Shown one piece after another: positions 61,344 to 64,000 of a DNA stretch of 64,000 nucleotides (position 1 is its first letter; the number at the start of each line of letters is the position of its first letter). This stretch comes from Thuidium tamariscinum (Eukaryota; Streptophyta; Bryopsida; Hypnales; Thuidiaceae), in NCBI GenBank assembly GCA_947034885.2, contig OX344755.2, forward strand, positions 6,822,501 to 6,886,500, written 5' to 3'. Under the pieces are notes generated by a model. That model was not told where the DNA came from. It was given only the letters and a program-made list of their open reading frames with translations, and ran no database searches. Position numbers and translations under genes: made by a program.

Positions 61344-61615
61344 AGGTGGGTACACCCAAAATTGCACCTCACCTAAAAACGCCATCTATAATTGCTGTAC
61401 AATTCTGAATTCCGTTATGTACCTATTTGGCTGGAGCGCTTTTAGAAACAGACTTTGAACCTTAATAACTTTTGCATACTGTATCCAAATGCTGCATTTT
61501 TTGGTGCATTGGAAGAAGCTTTCACTTGCTAAGAAGACTATATAAAAATTCGATCAGACCAATAATAGTTACTAGGCACATTACCAAAAAGTGGCGCTTT
61601 TAGGTGTACCCACCT
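61344..61615. mobile_element. AGGTRGGTACACCC-family MITE, intact copy (272 bp)
   Basis: Ends AGGTGGGTACACCC and GGTGTACCCACCT are inverted and flanked by TA on both sides, consistent with a Tc1/mariner-type (Stowaway-like) element. It provides the uninterrupted reference for the copy at 57820-58375. Confidence 0.85.
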
Positions 61616-62566
61616 TAATAGACTGTTATGTAATGTACGCGTGACTCCGAAAAGAATCCCAAGGAGTTATTTCTCCCTCGGGGTTGCATGGGATCCAAAG
61701 GGACCACTTCATCACTGAAAGAGCCTCTCTGTTTGTGTAATTGCCCTCAATCAATATGCCGACATACTGCTGAACAAGGGCAAGTTCAAAACATCATCTC
61801 CGAAACAAAACGTTTATCCTTTCTAACTTCTGGCTTGGATACATACCGACAGCATCGATCCATATAGTGCACATTCTTCAGGACAGGACTACCATGGAAT
61901 CTTCGTCCATTCTCCAGCACCATTGTGACCAGCCGCTGAAGACATGCAGACAGTCGATTGAAGTGTCATCTGACTGTTACCCTCCCTCGGCCTCCCTGGC
62001 TTGTTGACTTCTTCGAAGCTCCGACGGAGTCCCAATAACTTTAATATCCATCCCTGCTTCGCCTTCACGGCTGTTAATTACCATGTCCAACTCTTCTCTC
62101 TCATGTCAAATCCACTCTGTTCTACTGTACGTAGCTAGCTTCACCCATTTTAGGTTTGATTCTGGTCGGGCTTTAATTTCGCAGGAAAACTCGTCGACGA
62201 TCGATCGCCATGGCTGATTGATTAATTATCCGGGAGCTTTCATTTCCCTTGCAACGGAATCTCTTTCCTGGCCCCCCATGCCCCCATCGGTACGTACCCT
62301 GATAAAGAAAATCAATGTTCCTTCCGAAATTGCACCCAGTAAACACCTTCATTTCGCCAGTCTCCCAGTTTTAGCTCTCAGTCTGCCGAGCAGAGCAGCT
62401 GTTGGAGCCGTCCGTCCCAGAGGGCGTGCTTGTGGTTTAGGTTGACTAATTGTTAAGAATTTGGGGTTGGGGGTTGGGGGAGAGGAGAGTGAGTGATGGA
62501 GTCAGTGGAGTGAGATCGACGATTTGGATGTGGTAGGTGTCGTAGTGAGCGAGCAAGGGCGTCATC
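61616..62566 (+). promoter_or_regulatory. Upstream region and leader of the transporter gene
   Basis: Base composition turns gene-like from about 61640. No second gene seen. The last 300 bp probably form the leader; a G-rich stretch (GGGGTTGGGGGTTGGGGGAG) lies about 100 bp before the start codon. Confidence 0.4.
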
Positions 62567-63875
62567 ATGTCGGAGCCGGCGATGGTGGTGGCTGGGCCGC
62601 CTCCTATCAGGCAGGAGGATTTGCAGCACCATGCTTTGGAGCAGTTGCCGGGGGTGGCGTATGGCATCAACGATAATCCAAGTATCTGTAAGGAGATTCT
62701 TAGCTATCTGCTTATGCAAGTTTTTAGCAATTCATCCGTTTGTGATGAACTATTTCGAAGGTATTGTGTCGAAGATTGCATACATGTGCGACAACCTAAA
62801 CATGTACTAGTGATACCGGTAGTAGTATCAGTGATGTACACGTACAACAACCTGTGATCGATGATCTTGAAGTTTTGACGAAGAATAATGTGGTTGTGGA
62901 CGACTAGCTTGTGCCACTGCTTTGGTTTCTGTACGGATTTTGTTAAAAGAAGGCAGGTTCTTGGAAGACTAGTTGCGCCGCAATTTTTGTTAAACTCGTA
63001 GTTGTGCTGAGAAAGTTGATTTGAATAATTATATTTACCTTTTTTCAGCTTTTGGAAATTGGATACATGTTGGTGCAACAGGAAGGGCATGTGGATGAGT
63101 TATTTGAAAAGCTTCGCAGTCCTCAATTTGCTTCGTTTACTGATATGATGTTCTGTTTCAGGTACTTCATTAGTTTTAGGGTTTCAGCACTATCTTACCA
63201 TGATCGGTACCACGGTGCTTATTCCACTACTAATCTTTCGGGCCATCGGGGGAGAACCGGTATGGCCCACTTTTCTTCCATTTCTCAATAGTTTCAATTC
63301 TCTGATTGTTATCTCACAAGACGAGTGTCGACCATTGCAACCTGGTTCATTTCCTCTGTTGCTTTCGATGACAATTTACTAGTTTGCGGACGGGGAGTGG
63401 TCTGGGCCTCTGTTTGGAAAGCGAATGGACAGAGATCCGCTGGATTTGCTGACGGCTTTGAGTTGCGTGCAGCACGACCTAGTCAAAGTTGTACAGTCTG
63501 CGCTGTTCGTTTCTGCAATCAGCACTTTGTTGCAGACCACTTTTGGAACGAGACTCCCAGTTGTGATGGGAAATTCGTTTTATTTCTTACCGATGGTTTT
63601 ATCCATCGTTAACAGAGATGTCATCACTAATATCCCAGATCCTCATGAGGTACTCTGGACTCGTTTTGAAGCCATCATTTTATGTTCCCTCTGAAACATG
63701 CATGCATTCCAATGTTGGTTTCAGATTATGGTAGGAACTCTCAAGTAATGAACATCATTTGTGCAATGGTGCAGAGGTTTAAGAGAGCGATGCGAGCCTC
63801 ACAAGGAGCTTTCATCGCTGGATCGGCTGTGAACATAATTCTGGGTTTCAGCGGTTTCTGGCGCATATTCATGAG
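62567..63875 (+). CDS. Nucleobase-ascorbate transporter (NAT/NCS2), N-terminal part
   Basis: Four exons are in the window: 62567-62681, 63162-63259, 63473-63649, 63775-63875, coding for 163 complete residues; the last ends in a GTATGG donor and the gene continues past the right edge. The N-terminus has the plant NAT signature PPPIRQEDLQHHALEQLPGV. Exon 2 carries the first membrane span with the QH motif (residues 47-48 in LGFQHYLTMIGTTVLIPLLI). Exon 3 has TLLQTTFGTRLPVVMGNSF, the conserved span ahead of the pore. Exon 4 gives RASQGAFIAGSAVNIILGFS. Family members move uracil, xanthine, uric acid or ascorbate with H+ or Na+ across membranes; the substrate-defining motif lies outside the window. 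Plasma membrane location is the usual plant case. Confidence 0.9.
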
Positions 63876-64000
63876 GTATGGTGTATAATTTGATCCAACA
63901 CCCCGCTTGCATCCTTCCCAATTAGATGGACAATTTTTAATGTTAAGTTTTTAACGAATCTAGGTATTAGATTCATATTGTCCTCGTGTCTACTTAGTAC

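Overview
The window is nuclear DNA of a land plant. Genes are intron-rich with standard GT-AG junctions, several products carry chloroplast-transit-like N-termini, and the families are plant ones: RUS/DUF647, KELP-type coactivator, NAT transporter, DUF1995, DLH-like hydrolase. Introns are mostly 0.1-1.1 kb, exons are clearly GC-richer than the very AT-rich spacers, and short inverted-repeat transposons are everywhere while no LTR-retrotransposon gene is visible. A compact plant genome, perhaps a moss or other non-seed plant, would fit, but the clade cannot be fixed from the sequence alone.

Layout: (1) 1-827, minus: partial gene with a Cys-rich N-terminus, three 37-aa repeats and an AP2/ERF-like stretch. 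(2) 6344-9645, plus: plastid-type dienelactone hydrolase, 6 exons. (3) 14154-17498, plus: DUF1995 protein with a C-terminal SAP motif, 7 exons. (4) 19929-21246, minus: KELP-type coactivator (DEK_C, acidic linker, PC4), 4 exons. (5) 28096-31027, plus: highly divergent CYP77-like P450, 4 exons, in the most AT-rich part. (6) 37222-41772, minus: RUS4-like DUF647 protein, 10 exons. (7) 43202-46271, plus: conserved Gly-rich/coiled-coil protein of unknown function, 7 exons, head-to-head with the RUS gene over a 1.4-kb spacer with telo-box motifs. (8) 62567 to the right edge, plus: start of a nucleobase-ascorbate transporter. I assembled exons by hand from splice sites, reading-frame continuity and family resemblance; all junction phases agree.

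The genes look like independent housekeeping and plastid-related genes, not a cluster or operon. The accessory content is the striking part: at least eight families of short terminal-inverted-repeat elements, many with readable target-site duplications, including a triple nest (57745-58392), a Mutator-like element with a 9-bp duplication, two hAT-like elements with 8-bp duplications, a perfect 217-unit ATTT microsatellite, a degenerate satellite-like array and a 139-bp foldback. The most unusual gene is the P450, which has lost several otherwise near-invariant catalytic and haem-loop residues yet keeps an open, correctly spliced frame.
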